Below are positions 47,711 through 57,500 of a stretch of DNA of 57,500 nt, in pieces. Below the pieces are notes generated by a model, which was given only the letters and a program-made list of their open reading frames with translations, made no database searches and was not told the DNA's origin. The position numbers and the translations under genes were made by a program. Location: positions 1 through 57,500 of the forward strand of contig RPFO01000773.1 of assembly GCA_009746045.1 (NCBI GenBank), read 5' to 3'. The stretch comes from Mesostigma viride (Eukaryota > Streptophyta > Mesostigmatophyceae > Mesostigmatales > Mesostigmataceae). The number at the start of each line of letters is the position of its first letter. Position 1 is the first letter of the stretch.

Positions 47711-50700
47711 CACGTACATACACCGCGCACGCAAGGGGCGGCTGCACACACACGTACATACACCATGCACGCAAGGGGCGGCTGCACACACATGTACATC
47801 CACCGCGCACGCAAGGGGCGAGTGCACACACACGTACACACACCGCGCACGCAAGGGGCGGCTGCACACACACGTACACACACCATGCACGCAATTGCCG
47901 GCATGCACACACACGTACATCCACCGCGCACGCAAGGGCAACTGCACACACATGTACACACACCGCGCACGCTTGGGGCAGCTGCACTCACATGTACACA
48001 CACCGCGCACGCAAGGGCCGGCTGCACACACACTTACATACACCGCGCACGCAAGGGGCAACTGCACACACATGTACACACACCGCGCACGCAAGGGCCG
48101 GCTGCACACACACGTACATACACCGCGCACGCAAGGGGAAACTGCCCACACATGGACATACACTGCGCACGCAAGGGGCGGCTGCATTAACACGTACATA
48201 CACCGCGCACGCAAGGGCCGGCATGCACACACACGTACATACACCGCCCATGTAAGGGGCGGCTGCACACACACGTACACACACCATGCACGCAAGGGCC
48301 GGCATGCACACACAGTATACACACACCGCGCACGCAAGGGGCGGCTGCACACACACGTACATACACTGCGCACGCAAGGGGCTGCTGCACACACACTTAC
48401 ACTCACCATGCACGCAAGGGGCGGCTGCACACACACGTACATACACCGCGCACGCAAGGGACGGCTGCACACACACGTACATACACCGCGCACGCAAGGG
48501 GCAACTGCCCGCACATGTACATCCACCGCGCACGCAATTAAGGGCGGCTGCACACACACGTACATACACCGCGCACGCAAGGGGCAACGGCACTCACATG
48601 TACATACACCATGCACGCAAGGGGCGGCTGCACACACACGTACATACACCGCGCACGCAAGGGGCTGCTGCACACACACTTACACACACAATGCACGCAA
48701 TTAGGGGCGACGGCACTCACATGTACATACTCTTGGGCGGCTGCACTCACATGTACATACACCGCGCATGCAAGGGGCAACTGCACACACACGTACACAC
48801 ACCATGCACGCAAGGGCCGGCATGCACACACACGTACATACACTGCGCACGCAAGGGGCAACTGCACACACACGTACACACACCATGCACGGAAGGGACG
48901 GCTGCACTCACATGTACACACACCATGCACGCAAGGGCCGGCTGCACACACACGTACATACACCATGCACGCAAGGGGCTGCACACACACTTACACACCA
49001 CCTTGCACGCAAGGGCCGGCATGCACACACACTGGCATACACCGCGCACGCAAGGGGCGGCTGCACACACGTACATACACCGCGCACGCAAGGGGCGAGT
49101 GCACACACACGTACACACACCGCGCACGCAATTAAGGGACGGCTGCACACACACGTACATACACCGCGCACGCAAGGGGCAACGGCACTCACATGTACAT
49201 CCACCATGCACGCAAGGGGCGGCTGCACACACACGTACACACACCATGCACGCAAGGACAAGGATTCACACACATGTACACACACAAAGCACGCAAGGGG
49301 CTGCTGCACACACACGTACATACACCGCGCACGCAAGGGGCGGCTGCACTCACATGTACACACACCACGCACGCAAGGGGCGGCTGCACACACACGTACA
49401 TACACTGCGCACGCACGGGGCGACTGCACACACATGTACATAAACCATGCACGCAAGGGGCGGCTGCACACACATGTACATACACCGCGCACGCAAGGGG
49501 CGAGTGCAAACACATGTACATACACCGCGCACGCAAGGACAAGGATGCACACACATGTACATACACCGCGCACGCAAGGGGCGGCTGCACACACACGTAC
49601 ATACACCGCGCACGCAAGGGGCGAGTGCGCACACACGTACATACACCGCGCACGCAAGGGGCGGCTGCACACACACGTACATACACCGCGCACGCACGGG
49701 GCCAGTGCAAGCACATGTACATACACCATGCACGCAAGGGGCGGCTGCACACACATGTACATACACCGCGCACGCAAGGGGCGAGTGCAAACACATGTAC
49801 ATACACCGCGCACGCAAGGGGCAACTGCCCGCACATGTACATCCACCGCACACGCAAGGGGCGGCTGCACACACATGTACATACACCGCGCACGCAAGGG
49901 GCGGCTGCACACACACGTACATACACCGCGCACGCAAGGGGCGAGTGCGCACACACGTACATACACCGCGCACGCAAGGGGGGCTGCACACACACGTACA
50001 TACACCGCGCACGCAAGGGGCCAGTGCAAGCACATGTACATACACCATGCACGCAAGGGCCGGCATGCACAGAAACGTACATACACCGCGCACGCAAGGG
50101 GCTGCTGCACACACACGTACACACACCATGCACGCACGGGGCGGCTGCACACACACGTACATCCACTGCGCACGCACGGGGCCGGCGACTGCACACACAT
50201 GTACATAAACCATGCACGCAAGGGGCGGCTGCACACACATGTACATCCACCGCGCACGCAAGGGGCGAGTGCAAACACATGTACATACACCGCGCACGCA
50301 AGGACAAGGATGCACACACATGTACATACACCGCGCACGCAAGGGGCGGCTGCACACGCACGTACATACACCGCGCACGCAAGGGGCGGCTGCACACACA
50401 CGTACATACACCGCGCACGCACGGGGCCAGTGCAAGCACATGTACATACACCATGCACGCAAGGGGCGGCTGCACACACATGTACATACACCGCGCACGC
50501 AAGGGGCGAGTGCAAACACATGTACATACACCGCGCACGCAAGGGGCAACTGCCCGCACATGTACATCCACCGCGCACGCAAGGGGCGGCTGCACACACA
50601 TGTACACACACCATGCACGCAAGGGGCGGCTGCACACACACGTACACACACCGCGCACGCAAGGGGCGAGTGCAAACACATGTACATACACCATGCACGC

Positions 50701-51187
50701 AAGGACAAGGATGCACACACATGTACACACACCATGCACGCAAGGGGCGGCTGCACACACACGTACATACACAATGCACGGTTGGGGCGACGGCACTCAC
50801 ATGTACATACACCATGCACGCAAGGACAAGGATGCACACACATGTACATACACCGCGCACGCAAGGGGCGGCTGCACACACACGTACATACACCGCGCAC
50901 GCAAGGGGCGAGTGCGCACACACGTACATCCACCGCGCACGCAAGGGGCGGCTGCACACACACGTACATACACCGCGCACGCAATGGGCGAGTGCAAACA
51001 CATGTACATACACCGCGCACGCAAGGGGCGGCTGCACACACACGTACACACACCATGCACGCAAGGGCCGGCATGCACACACACGTACATACACCGCGCA
51101 CGCAAGGGGCGGCTGCACAGAAACGTACACACACCGCGCACGCAAGGGCCGGCTGCACACACATGTACATACACCTTGCACGTACAA

Positions 51188-51337
51188 CACACAACACACA
51201 CACACAACAAAAAATTATATACACACACACACGCACACGCACACGCACACGCACACGCACACGCACACGCACACGCACAACACACACAACACACACAACA
51301 CACACACGCACACGTGAACAACACACACACACAACAA
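51188..51337. repeat. CA/CACG microsatellite
   Basis: Runs of ACACAC, then about eight GCACAC units, then AACACACAC units. It borders the satellite on its right and may be related to the CA-rich half of the monomer or be its source. Confidence 0.9.
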
Positions 51338-51443
51338 TTATAATATTAGTGTAGTATATCAAACAAAATAGTAATAAAGTATTTGCAAGCGTACTTCGTG
51401 TGAATTATGTGTAGACGAGAATAGAAGCTAAACAAAACTCTAA

Positions 51444-51512
51444 TGGAGAAAGAGGGATTCGAACCCTTGGGAAAGTTACCCCATACATAGCATTCCACTC
51501 GGACATTTCTCC
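51444..51512 (-). pseudogene. tRNA-Ser-like pseudogene lacking its anticodon arm
   Basis: 69 nt on minus. The 7-bp acceptor stem GGAGAAA/TTTCTCC is perfect and followed by A. There is an A-box-like TGTCCGAGTGG (one mismatch) and an exact B box GGTTCGAATCC. The centre (TGCTATGTATGGGG...CCC) resembles the distal anticodon strand and variable arm of trnS-GGA, remembered from plastid genomes; about 21 nt including the anticodon are absent. A TTTT tract lies just downstream. It is likely an organelle-derived or SINE-related relic rather than a working tRNA. Confidence 0.6.
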
Positions 51513-51545
51513 GAAAAAAAGGTCACGTAAGCTAAGGGTGGAGAG

Positions 51546-51601
51546 TTAAGGGTGTAGGTTGTAGGATGTATGGTGTAGGGTGTAGGGTGTAGGGTGTAGG
51601 G
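51546..51601 (+). repeat. Degenerate telomere-like 7-mers
   Basis: Eight consecutive 7-bp units: TTAAGGG, TGTAGGT, TGTAGGA, TGTATGG, then four TGTAGGG. They are one base from the plant-type TTTAGGG. The tract is interstitial and short, so it is not a chromosome end. Confidence 0.7.
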
Positions 51602-51940
51602 TGTCTTGAGCTTTCTTTTTTGAGATCAATAGAGTCCCCTTCCATGATCATGTGCGTGATCTGGTTATGATTTTCATCTATGGCGTGTGTGGCCACATCG
51701 TGTATTTACAACTTTCTAGCCATGGATAACTAGGTAACCATAAATTGGTTACCATGATAACTAGGTAAAAACGTGTTGGTTTCAGAATACATGTGATCGC
51801 TGCATTGTCATCTACAATGTACAAATCAATCACGGATTTCGGGGCTACGGATTTCGGGGCTAAGTTTTTGTGGGTAGAGATTGGCAAGGGTGTCTTTATC
51901 TTGCCACTTGGTCACTTGGTGTGCATTACGTCTGTTCTTG
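51602..51940. other. Unique sequence, no gene recognised
   Basis: A 15-bp tandem duplication (CGGATTTCGGGGCTA twice, about 51834-51863) and short chance frames only. Confidence 0.5.
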
Positions 51941-52260
51941 CGTTGGAGTCAAAAAACTGTCCGTGTGTGGTGGTGGACTTTTCCTCACGGGCAGTCGCCA
52001 TATGTCATACAAGCACTTGTTCGGCGTACCACTAGCTCATGTATGTCACCATTGTAATTTTGCGTTGTAACAGCATTTCTCGGAGCCAACGGCCGTTGGA
52101 CTCAAAAAACTGACCGTGTGTGGTGGTGGACTTTTCCTCACGGGCAGTCGCCATATGTCATACAAGCACTTGTTCGGCGTACCACTAGCTCGTGGATGTC
52201 ACCATTGTAATTTTGAGTTGTAACAGCATTTCTCGGAGCCAACGGCCGTTGGACTTCGAA
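51941..52260. repeat. 153-bp tandem repeat carrying CCAACGGCCGTTGG
   Basis: Two full units (51941-52093 and 52094-52246) and the start of a third. Each ends in a 14-bp perfect palindrome CCAACGGCCGTTGG (52086-52099 and 52239-52252). Further copies or near copies of the palindrome are at 52496-52509, 52751-52764 and 53807-53820. No ORF of note. Confidence 0.85.
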
Positions 52261-52598
52261 AAACTGATAGCCTTGTCTGAAGGTGTGTGCGTGAATGGCA
52301 CATGTGCATCGTCGGGGGGAGTTTTCTCAAGAGCCACATGTGGTAGTGTAAGGTGGGCATGCTTAGTGCGTACGGGTGGGAGGGACAAGAGGTGCAGAAG
52401 TTGACGGCTTTTGACCTTGGGAAATGACACGGCACACATAAGACAACAAAGTGATAATTTTAATGTCTTTACGGTGTACTGTCAATTTCTCCGAGCCAAC
52501 GGCCGTTGGACTCTCGAAACTCTCCTGTCTACAAAGTGTGTGCGTGCGATGGCACTTGTTCCATGTGCCGGGGGGGGGTGAGAAATCTGTCGTTCATT

Positions 52599-52660
52599 AA
52601 TTTGTGCCTCGTCGGGGTGGGCATGCATGAATTTGTGCCTCGTCGGGGTGGACATGCATG
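52599..52660. repeat. 31-bp tandem duplication
   Basis: AATTTGTGCCTCGTCGGGGT starts at 52599 and 52630, and each unit closes with GGCATGCATG or GACATGCATG. One substitution separates the two units. Confidence 0.85.
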
Positions 52661-53069
52661 AAAGCATTTTCATTGGTACTCGGGGTTCAATATTTTTGTC
52701 TTGCTGTTGAAACGTCGACGTGCTCTTCTCCTGCTCTTTTTTTTTCCTACTCAACGGCCGTTGGTGCTTTTAAACTTGCCCAGCGTTATGACTAGGATGC
52801 CCTTCTTTACTGCTAGCCACCGCCCCTTGTGTACAATGCTAGAATTAGGCCGGGGTAATGGTACACGTCCACCGCGTCCCCAGTGCAAGGTTCGTGAATG
52901 CGCTGGTTCGTAAAAAATTCGGCACTTGGAAGGTTCGAACACCTGACCCCACTTTCGTTATTTCAACATGCCCTGAACGAAAAAGCTGCGTAAAGGATAC
53001 ATTAACCGTTCCCTGTTATTCTTGATTATATTATTGCGATATCATGGACGTACACACGCGGTTGGTGGT

Positions 53070-53203
53070 CCGTACTTGCCAACTGCACTTGCAAACTGAC
53101 TGACTGACTGCCTCCGTTACGCACTTGCGTGTGTTTCCGTACTTGCCAACTGAACTTGCAAACTGACTGAATGACTGCCTCCGTTACGACTAACAAGTGA
53201 ACG
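53070..53203. repeat. 67-bp tandem duplication
   Basis: CCGTACTTGCCAACTG begins at 53070 and 53137. Both units contain GCAAACTGACTGA and GCCTCCGTTACG, with a few substitutions between them. Confidence 0.8.
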
Positions 53204-54273
53204 ACGAGTGAGCTACTAAAGTTTTGTTCAGTTCATTGTGTCTATATGTACATAGCCGTTTCTTCAAAACCGTTGCGTGGATACCTTGATTCTGGGTTCG
53301 CTGATACTTGTTTCCCATTTTAAATCTCCCGTCCATAATTGGATACATGTAATGTAGGAGGATACCCACTTGCCCGAAATCCGCGTAACGGGTGATTAGT
53401 ACTGCTGTAAGCGGAACCACAGACAAATCTGTCTAACGGGCTAACATTATTGTCCTTCATGTACTGGTTTTTGCACGCAGGACGCCATTCGCAACACCGC
53501 CTGACGGAGTCGGATGGACCGGACGTGCGTGAGGCTGCTGTTCACAGTCGTGAAGTTGGCAGACATTAATATCAACACGGTCACGAGAATTCGTCCAGAG
53601 AATAATTGATGCTTGTGACGTGCTCGACGGCTGCGATGACCGAGATGATGCGTGTAGTGCACAGCGTCCGAGACGTCGCGACACCCGTGGCTGTCCTGTT
53701 GATGCGAACGCACGGTGACGAGACGGAGCCCATTATATAGGTGGATTACAAGTTAGAACGGCCCTCGCGGTTGCACTGTTTAATCGCGAACGTGGATTTT
53801 GCGGAGCCGACGGCCGTTGGGGATTGGAAATCTGATGATATCGGGGCTGCGCACGACATCGAGGAACTGGGGATCGACGTAGGTCTACAGGCTCACTTGT
53901 CCGTCAACATGTATGGCCTCGCTTGACTGTCATCATCTTGACATGTACATAACTAGTTCATATACCATGCATTTGACACTGCCTGCACGTGGATTTTCCA
54001 GACATACATTGAGGGTAATTATAACTCGAAAGCACTACGTACGATTGAGACGTCCGGTCGTAGAGCAGATGCACTGGAGCTTTCTGATCTTCCAATTGAT
54101 GGGTCTGTAATTATGTAAGATATTCAGATATCGCGATGACTCGAGCATCGATGCATGGAATGTAATAATGTATTTCATTCAATTATACATCCAATTTAAC
54201 TCCGCAATTGAGGGGCACACATGTCCATCAGCCCGAGACAACATTTCCCAAGTAATTTTCGATTAGTGATTTA
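53204..54273. other. About 1 kb without recognisable gene
   Basis: Only short frames (under 90 codons) on both strands and no motif recognised. One near copy of the CGGCCGTTGG palindrome is at 53807-53820. Confidence 0.5.
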
Positions 54274-54630
54274 GTGTGGGCCTTCCCACAGGCGTTTGAG
54301 GACAACATCCTTGTCCCCATGGCTCTCATGCACGGCTGGTGAGCTCCGGCTGGAGGTCCTCCGCCTTCCCCGCTCGCGGGGCAAGGCTGGACCGCCCCCG
54401 CTGCTCCTCACCTTTGAATACATGGCGGACAAGCTGCTGTTTCTCAAGCGCCGCTAGCGGCTCGTAGGGACCTCCTACTCGCTGGATCGACGACGACTCT
54501 CAACCCTGGCGCAGCAACAACGGCGCCGGAAGCTATGGCCGACCTACAGGTCTCTAGCCCCGGCAAGCAGCAGGGAAGAAGCCCGTTTACTGGCGGGGGG
54601 GCGACCATCTACGTCGGTCCCGCACAAGCC
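54274..54630 (+). pseudogene. L1-type LINE ORF1 relic
   Basis: Reading across frames gives pieces in the order of an L1-like ORF1 C-terminal half: VWAFPQAFEDNILVPMALM, then PPPLLLTFEYMADKLLFLKR (the RRM-like 'RPRPIIVKF...YQDK..IL' region), then GTSYSLDRRRLSTLAQQQ with RRRKLWPTY (the 'D.TP.Q...R..LWP' region), and GKKPVYWRGGDHL (the 'G..A.WRGD.L.V' region). Stops after ALMHGW and after FLKRR and at least two frame changes show it is dead. No endonuclease or reverse transcriptase of the LINE follows within the window. The call rests on motif order only. Confidence 0.5.
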
Positions 54631-56040
54631 ATGGCCAGCAGGCGACCCCCGCGCCTGTAGGGGAAGTATAGATAGCGTAGCATTGTAAGACTTAGCTCAC
54701 GTGGCACACGCTCAGGTGCATGTATGCCTATGATGGGATCCCCGTGACCCGATGATGTATTTGCGTTTAAGTAGTTAGCAATGCTTTGCCCATGCAGAGA
54801 GCCAATCTCTGCTGAGAAGCCATGCCCTAGCCATGGCTTAGCCATGGCCCATGGCCATCTTCCACCCCATGCCAGGCCTCTTTTGGTATGATACATCATG
54901 GTGGTGCAGGTGCCCCTTGTGCACCCAGAGTAGTTGGCAGTTTACATTCCCCAAACTACAGGTTGTAGCCCAGAACCATACGCCCCTTCTCAGGGATATG
55001 CGTTTCATACACTCCCCACGGAGATGTTTTCTTAATTTATAATTCAAATCTGCCGCTTTGTAGCTCGAGGCGGCTTCGCAAAACATATTTAGCAAAATTC
55101 TGGCCCCATTATCCCCCTTTCCATGCTGACTACATATTCTAGTTGTATTACCTGCAGATGAAAGGCAATATATGGAAGGCCATTAACAGCGAAGGCTCCT
55201 ATGAGCATTGCAGGGAAATAGTTGTTGGGCTAGTTTGAAGGCCCAGCAACTACCGCCTGAGTTGTACACCCACAACTGAATATATCATCTTCAAATCCAG
55301 GAAAGCTGGGCGTGCTCTCGTTCGCCTAGAGTGAAGGTCCCCCTCATGTGCCGCCGCTTCCGTTCACGCCTGATGCGCGAGGGGATGACTTGACAGGGCC
55401 TTCAATAACGTCCGACTTTGTCCGACTTAACTGCAGGAGCTAACACGCAAATATTTGACAAAAACACGAACACGGGCAGCCCTGCCAGCATTAGCATCCA
55501 TGGGGACAAACCTGTGATCTCAGAAAGGTGTAGCCTATCGCCAGTGGCCCCTTCAAGTTGCTGAAGGGAGGAAGTCGACTTCACCAGCCCAGAGGCACCG
55601 CTAGCTGTGAATCCTACGTCTCCCATGCTCCGCCATTATTACAACTAACTCACGCAAGGCAGACAAAGGACTGCAGCAAGCCACGCTACCACTCTGCCAT
55701 GTGGATGTATCGGAAGAAGTTGACATGGTGTGACAACTGTAGGATGACACGGCAACAGGGCTGGCATGCATCTCAGCCACCAACGCATACAAGGGAAAAA
55801 ACTAATCTAATCGGTAGGCAGAGCGCAGATTATTTATTGGTAGTGAGGGCACCAGACTCTGGGGAGCAAGGCACGCACGTGATAAAAACAAGCAGCTATG
55901 CATCTTGCACACTGCGCAGATGCGTGTGCTTGGAATTGCGCGCGTACGGATACCAGCTCCTGCATGACTGGCGTGAGATGGCCGAATCGGGCACGCTCAA
56001 AACTGGGGGGAACAAGGCAGGTGGTCGATCCCTCAAGGGT
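54631..56040. other. About 1.4 kb without recognisable gene
   Basis: Unique-looking sequence with a short hairpin-rich stretch near 55222-55265 (GTTGGGC...GCCCAGCAAC). Frames on plus that run into the GA repeat are driven by the repeat and are not called. Confidence 0.5.
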
Positions 56041-56061
56041 TCTGTGTGGGGAGGGAAGAGG

Positions 56062-56294
<233 letters not shown>

Positions 56295-56522
56295 TGTGTA
56301 TCTACTTGTCTACTTACGTGTTCTTGTCTTGCATCAAATGGAGCGCAGACCCGCACGATAACGGCTATGTTTGTGTTGTCAAGAGTGTCAAGCACTTGAC
56401 AAGGGAACGGGAGACTTTTGGGGAAGTCAGCGTTGGACAGGGACCCTGCTGTAACACTCCTTGGGGAGGCAATGGCAACCATATGCCACCAGCACACGGA
56501 CTTTAGCATCGTGACCACTCAC

Positions 56523-56612
56523 GCTGGTGAGCTTGGCTCCCCCCTTCATGAGCATCTGGATGAACGTCGCGTGCTTCTTGACCAGGGCGATCTTCATCGG
56601 TGTCATCCCCTC
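56523..56612 (-). CDS. Probable single exon with an ankyrin repeat, partial gene
   Basis: On minus, 90 bases (30 codons) between an AG acceptor (GATGCCAG at 56613-56620) and a GTGAGT donor (56517-56522) encode EGMTPMKIALVKKHATFIQM followed by LMKGGAKLTS. This fits the ankyrin consensus: TPxxxA at the first helix, a second helix ending in the L...GA turn. The length is nearly one 33-residue repeat, a common exon size in ankyrin genes. Upstream pyrimidine-rich sequence supports the acceptor. Ankyrin repeats mediate protein binding; no other domain is visible. Neighbouring exons were not found, and the 10-bp minisatellite would lie in the preceding intron. It could be an isolated gene fragment. 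Confidence 0.5.
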
Positions 56613-56813
56613 CTGGCATCCGCAACGGCCACAAAGCAGCCACAAAGCAGCCGTAAAGAAGCCCAGCCACAAACAAGGCAAACAACGGATCCAAATCCAA
56701 TTTGAATGTGTGCTGGCACAGCATCCTGTGCAAAGCGATCAATAATGATAGCCATGTGACATGCAAGTGCTGCCGGCGCAGCAGGGACACGCACAGGGAG
56801 ACGCACACGCAGG

Positions 56814-57500
56814 AACACACCGACACACCCCGACACACACCAACACACCCCGACACACACCAACACACCCCGACACACACCAACACACACCAACACACAC
56901 CAACACACACCAACACACACCAACACACACCAACACACACCAACACACACCAACACACACCAACACACACCAACACACACCAACACACACCAACACACAC
57001 CAACACACACCAACACACACCAACACACACCAACACACACCAACACACACCAACACACACCAACACACACCAACACACACAACACACACCAACACACACC
57101 AACACACACCAACACACACCAACACACACCAACACACACCAACACACACCAACACACACCAACACACACCAACACACACCAACACACACCAACACACACC
57201 AACACACACCAACACACACCAACACACACCAACACACACCAACACACACCAACACACACCAACACACACCAACACACACCAACACACACCAACACACACC
57301 AACACACACCAACACACACCAACACACACCAACACACACCAACACACACCAACACACACCAACACACACCAACACACACCAACACACACCAACACACACC
57401 AACACACACCAACACACACCAACACACACCAACACACACCAACACACACCAACACACACCAACACACACCAACACACACCAACACACACCAACACACACC
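56814..57500. repeat. 10-bp minisatellite CAACACACAC, open at right edge
   Basis: About 68 units of 10 bp, first with CGACACACAC and CAACACACCC variants, then nearly perfect. One base is missing near 57081, which shifts the phase. It has no stops on minus, hence Cys/Val-rich frames with a 10-residue period (CVGVCWCVLV), which are not genes. Confidence 0.97.

Larger units (their letters stand above)
32961..51187. repeat. 40-bp satellite array, block 6 (18 kb, right end)
   Basis: The longest block. From 33631 to 36598 it is regular: 321-bp units, then alternating 681 and 321. From about 37 kb it becomes a mosaic of segmental copies; the stretch around 37980-39450 recurs at 46241-47710 (offset 8261), and part of it also at 44654-45079. 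Monomers with GGG in place of GGGG (near 42675, 43598, 44319, 44480, 45865, 47937) concentrate here. From about 48.7 kb monomers are more variable, with AAGGACAAGGAT variants otherwise seen only in block 1, as expected at an array edge. The array dissolves near 51180 into CA-rich DNA. No genes despite open frames up to 1900 codons. Confidence 0.97.

Noticed and set aside
51546-51601. Functional telomere
   Set aside because: Only eight degenerate units, with kilobases of other sequence on both sides.
52921-52950. GGTTCGAAC-containing tRNA-like stretch
   Set aside because: The T-stem does not pair and no other arm is present.
56814-57500. Long CVGVCWCVLV-type minus-strand ORFs
   Set aside because: Produced by the 10-bp repeat in three frames; no non-repeat coding sequence supports them.

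Overview
This window is eukaryotic nuclear repeat DNA, probably from a green-lineage organism (alga, bryophyte or similar). The taxon guess is weak. It rests on Ty1/copia elements with a plant-style primer-binding site, a trnS-like pseudogene of organellar look, and degenerate 7-bp telomere-like repeats (TGTAGGG) close to the plant TTTAGGG repeat. Nothing prokaryotic is visible: no operons, ribosome binding sites or CRISPR.

About 32 kb of the 57.5 kb is one satellite family with a 40-bp monomer, in six blocks: 1-1575, 2369-4691, 10448-13846, 15856-22417, 28550-28840 and 32961-51187. The monomer has no stop codon in any of the six frames. Because 40 is not a multiple of 3, it gives a 40-residue protein period and fortuitous open frames up to 1900 codons; these are not genes. 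Variant monomers form a 321-bp higher-order repeat, a 681-bp longer version, and kilobase-scale segmental duplications.

The blocks were once contiguous and were split by insertions. (1) Two copies of a palindromic foldback element (1576-2368 and 4692-10447) have 5-bp target duplications. (2) Ty1/copia element A (5444-10312, minus strand) sits inside the second foldback copy; it has gag-protease only, an unrecognised segment in place of pol, and LTRs with heat-shock-element-like motifs upstream of a TATA box. (3) A head-to-tail pair of Helitron-like units lies at 13847-15855. (4) A 6.1-kb CACTA-like non-autonomous element (22418-28549) carries two large minisatellites. (5) Ty1/copia element B (28841-32960, plus strand) has apparently identical LTRs, an intact gag-protease, a truncated integrase, and reverse transcriptase/RNase H in a shifted frame.

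The right flank (51188-57500) is lower-copy DNA. It holds a microsatellite, the trnS-like pseudogene, telomere-like 7-mers, a 153-bp tandem repeat carrying the palindrome CCAACGGCCGTTGG, a frameshifted L1-type LINE ORF1 relic, GGGA and GA runs, one probable ankyrin-repeat exon (minus strand, 56523-56612), and a 10-bp minisatellite that runs off the window. No complete host gene is visible. The recognisable coding capacity is transposon-derived, apart from the ankyrin exon.
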